Assembly (NCBI GenBank): GCA_006227775.1
Contig: SBFV01000042.1
Coordinates: forward strand, 1 to 10,939
Origin: Gammaproteobacteria bacterium
GTDB lineage: Bacteria; Pseudomonadota; Gammaproteobacteria; Chromatiales; Chromatiaceae
DNA length: 10,939 bases
Direction of reading: 5' to 3'
Shown: positions 9,079 to 10,939 of the stretch, piece by piece
Layout of the letters: the number at the start of each line of letters is the position of its first letter
Numbering within the stretch: the stretch's first letter is position 1
Position numbers and translations under genes: made by a program
Notes under the pieces: generated by a model
The model's input: only the letters and a program-made list of their open reading frames with translations
Told to the model about the DNA's origin: nothing
Databases searched by the model: none

Positions 9079-10939
9079 GGGAGGGGTATCGGCGCCGCCT
9101 CCAGGCGATCCGGGAGGCGGGGCTCGGGGAGGCGTTGCGGGGCGGCCTGGTGGGGCTGGAGAAGGAGACCCTGCGGGTTTCGCCGGCGGGTACCATTTCC
9201 GCCAAGCCCCATCCGGCGGCCTTCGGCTCGGCCCTGACCCATCCCTATATCACCACGGATTTTTCCGAGGCCCTGCTGGAGCTGATCACCCCGCCCCTGA
9301 CGGATCAGGGGGAGGTGCTGGGCTTTCTGGATGACCTGCACGCCTTCGTCCAGGCCCGCCTGGAGGACGAGATCCTCTGGGGGGCCAGCATGCCCTGCGT
9401 GCTGGAGGGCGGGGAGCGCATCCCCCTGGCGCGCTATGGAACCTCCAACGCGGCAAGGATGAAGACCCTGTACCGGCGTGGTCTTGGCTATCGCTATGGC
9501 CGGACCATGCAGGTGATCGCGGGCGTCCATTACAACTTTTCCTTCGGCGATGACTTCTGGGCGGGCTATCAGCCACTGCTGGGGCGCCTGGCGCGGGTGG
9601 CGTTGGGCGAAGCGGGGGGTGGCTGCCCTGCGGTGTCATCGTTGGAGGCGGCTGAACCTTCCGCCCTGGACGCGGGCGGCTGGGTGGCGTCGACCGGGGT
9701 GGGGGAGCCGCCAGGATCTACGGTGGCGGAGCGGGGGGACGACCGCGACCGGCGGGAGTGGGAGCGCCTTGCCGGACTGGCGGCGGCGGACCCAGGCCAT
9801 TTCCGCTCCGAGGTCTATCTGGGCCTGGTGCGCAACATCCAGCGCTATGGCTGGCTGGTGCCCTATCTGTTCGGCGCCTCCCCGGCGGTGTGCAAGACCT
9901 TCGTCCAGGATTTCGTCCTGGAGGCCCAGTCCGGGCTGGTGCCTTTCGACGAGCATACCCTTTACTACCCTTATGCTACCTCTCTGCGCCTGGGCGATAT
10001 CGGGTACCAGAATCGCCGCGAGGAAGGGACGGGAATGAAGGCCAATTACGACAGCCTGGATGCCTACGCGCGCAGTCTGTCATGGGCCATTTCGACCCCC
10101 TGTCCCCATTACGAGGCCATTGGGGTCAAGGTGGACGGGGAGTATCGGCAGCTTAACGCCAACGTGCTCCAGATCGAGAACGAATATTACAGTTCCGTAC
10201 GGCCGAAGGCCCTAGTGGATTGGCTGGAGAAGCCGACCCAGGCCCTGCGGCGTAAGGGGGTGCGGTACATCGAGGTGCGCTCCTGCGATGTGGATGCCTT
10301 CGCCCCCAGCGGGGTGACCGCGGAATTGCTGCGCTTCATGGCGGTGTTCGTGCGGTATTGCCTGCTGACGGAAAGCCCGCGTATCCAGGGGCGGGAACGG
10401 CGGGCGATCGATGACAACCTCTTGCTGGTGGCCCATCGGGGGCGGGAGCCGGGGTTACGGCTGGAGCGGGATGGGAGGCCGGTAGCGTTGCGGGACTGGG
10501 CCCTGGGTCTGCTCGCGGCCATGGCGCCCGTGGCGGCGATGCTGGATGGCGGGGGTGCCACGGGGGATGTCGAACGCGGTCTCGGGCATGGCGGCAGCCT
10601 CGCCGGGGCTGGTGGGCTCGATCCTGAGGAAGGCTGGAGCGGTTCCAGTGAGATTGGCGGCTCTTACACGAGATGTCTGGCAGTTCAGCGGGCCAAGGTG
10701 CTGAATCCGGACCTGACGCCTTCGGCACGGATGCTGGCTGAGATGCGCGAGCGGGGAGAGAGCTTCTTCGGCCTGGCCCATCGGCTGTCCCAGGCCCATC
10801 GGAGGGCCTTTCTGGCGCGGACGCTCACCCCGGAGCGGCTGGCGCTGCTGGAAGGGTTGACGCAGTCTTCCCTGCAACGGCAGGCGGAGATCGAAGCGGA
10901 CGATCACCTGGATTTCGATGCCTTTCTGGAGCGCTACTT
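9075..10939 (+). CDS. gshA: Glutamate-cysteine ligase GshA (3' end beyond window)
   Basis: GshA joins L-glutamate and L-cysteine with ATP to give gamma-glutamylcysteine, the first step of glutathione synthesis, in the cytoplasm. The frame is open for 621 codons to the window edge. E. coli-type landmarks appear in order: LEKETLRV (~28-35), SALTHPYITTDFSEALLELITP, YGTSN (121), GVHYNFS (~150-156), PYLFGASP (~263), YYPYATSLRLGDIGY, VLQIENE (~364), RYIEVRS, and LNPDLTPSARML near the end. The last residues (DFDAFLERYL) correspond to the E. coli C-terminus, so only a few codons are missing. Two insertions not found in E. coli GshA (~178-240 and ~493-529) enlarge the protein. The start is a TTG overlapping the prc stop as TTGA. 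Apart from these insertions the reading is unambiguous. Confidence 0.94.
   Translation, partial: MREGYRRRLQAIREAGLGEALRGGLVGLEKETLRVSPAGTISAKPHPAAFGSALTHPYITTDFSEALLELITPPLTDQGEVLGFLDDLHAFVQARLEDEILWGASMPCVLEGGERIPLARYGTSNAARMKTLYRRGLGYRYGRTMQVIAGVHYNFSFGDDFWAGYQPLLGRLARVALGEAGGGCPAVSSLEAAEPSALDAGGWVASTGVGEPPGSTVAERGDDRDRREWERLAGLAAADPGHFRSEVYLGLVRNIQRYGWLVPYLFGASPAVCKTFVQDFVLEAQSGLVPFDEHTLYYPYATSLRLGDIGYQNRREEGTGMKANYDSLDAYARSLSWAISTPCPHYEAIGVKVDGEYRQLNANVLQIENEYYSSVRPKALVDWLEKPTQALRRKGVRYIEVRSCDVDAFAPSGVTAELLRFMAVFVRYCLLTESPRIQGRERRAIDDNLLLVAHRGREPGLRLERDGRPVALRDWALGLLAAMAPVAAMLDGGGATGDVERGLGHGGSLAGAGGLDPEEGWSGSSEIGGSYTRCLAVQRAKVLNPDLTPSARMLAEMRERGESFFGLAHRLSQAHRRAFLARTLTPERLALLEGLTQSSLQRQAEIEADDHLDFDAFLERY
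9606..9794 (+). other. Low-complexity insertion 1 within gshA
   Basis: Between FWAGYQPLLGRL and YLGLVRNIQRYGW the E. coli protein has about 18 residues, while this one has about 85. The extra part is rich in Gly, Ala, Ser, Glu and Asp (for example AGGGCPAVSSLEAAEPSALD) and then charged (RGDDRDRREWERL). The reading frame is continuous. The edges are approximate. Confidence 0.6.
10551..10661 (+). other. Low-complexity insertion 2 within gshA
   Basis: Residues ~493-529, between the helix ending APVAAMLDGG and the conserved segment CLAVQRAKVLNPDLTPSAR, form a glycine-rich stretch (GHGGSLAGAGGLDPEEGWSG) absent from the E. coli protein. The frame is kept. The edges are approximate. Confidence 0.55.

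Overview
The window is ordinary chromosomal DNA from a very GC-rich bacterium, most likely a gammaproteobacterium. The evidence is a divergent bamD / rluD-pgeF block arranged as in E. coli and Pseudomonas, a GlnB nearly identical to the enterobacterial protein, an E. coli-type GshA, a long Prc/Tsp protease and a GcvR-type double-ACT protein. A purple sulfur bacterium or relative (Chromatiales) would fit the mix of strong GC bias and these families, but that is inference; nothing here proves the genus.

Layout. (1) 43-2136, minus strand: a membrane-anchored nucleotide-sugar 4,6-dehydratase/epimerase of the CapD/WbpM type, carrying an in-frame, hairpin-rich insertion of about 180 bp. (2) 2280-2618, plus: glnB (P-II), behind a good extended -10 promoter. 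(3) 2664-3485, minus: bamD, an outer-membrane assembly lipoprotein. (4) 3658-5425, plus: rluD and pgeF, overlapping by 14 bp. (5) 5426-5851: a non-coding gap of about 430 bp holding two diverged copies (about 80% identical by eye over 78 bp) of a structured repeat. (6) 5852-10939, plus: gcvR, def, prc and gshA, tightly spaced; gshA runs off the window a few codons before its expected end and contains two family-atypical insertions.

How the genes relate. BamD, PgeF, Prc and the CapD-type enzyme all touch the cell envelope (outer-membrane assembly, peptidoglycan precursor editing, periplasmic proteolysis, surface polysaccharide). RluD and Def serve ribosome and protein maturation. GlnB and GcvR are small-molecule-sensing regulators, and GshA makes the first glutathione intermediate. 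They do not form one pathway. The gene order bamD / rluD-pgeF is the conserved gammaproteobacterial one, but clpB, which usually follows pgeF, is absent; the repeat-bearing gap sits exactly where that order breaks.

I found no mobile-element genes, CRISPR, tRNA, rRNA or defence system. The unusual content is the repeat pair in the 5.4-5.8 kb gap and the repeat-like or low-complexity insertions inside otherwise conserved enzymes (one in CapD, two in GshA). I see no convincing undescribed biological system.
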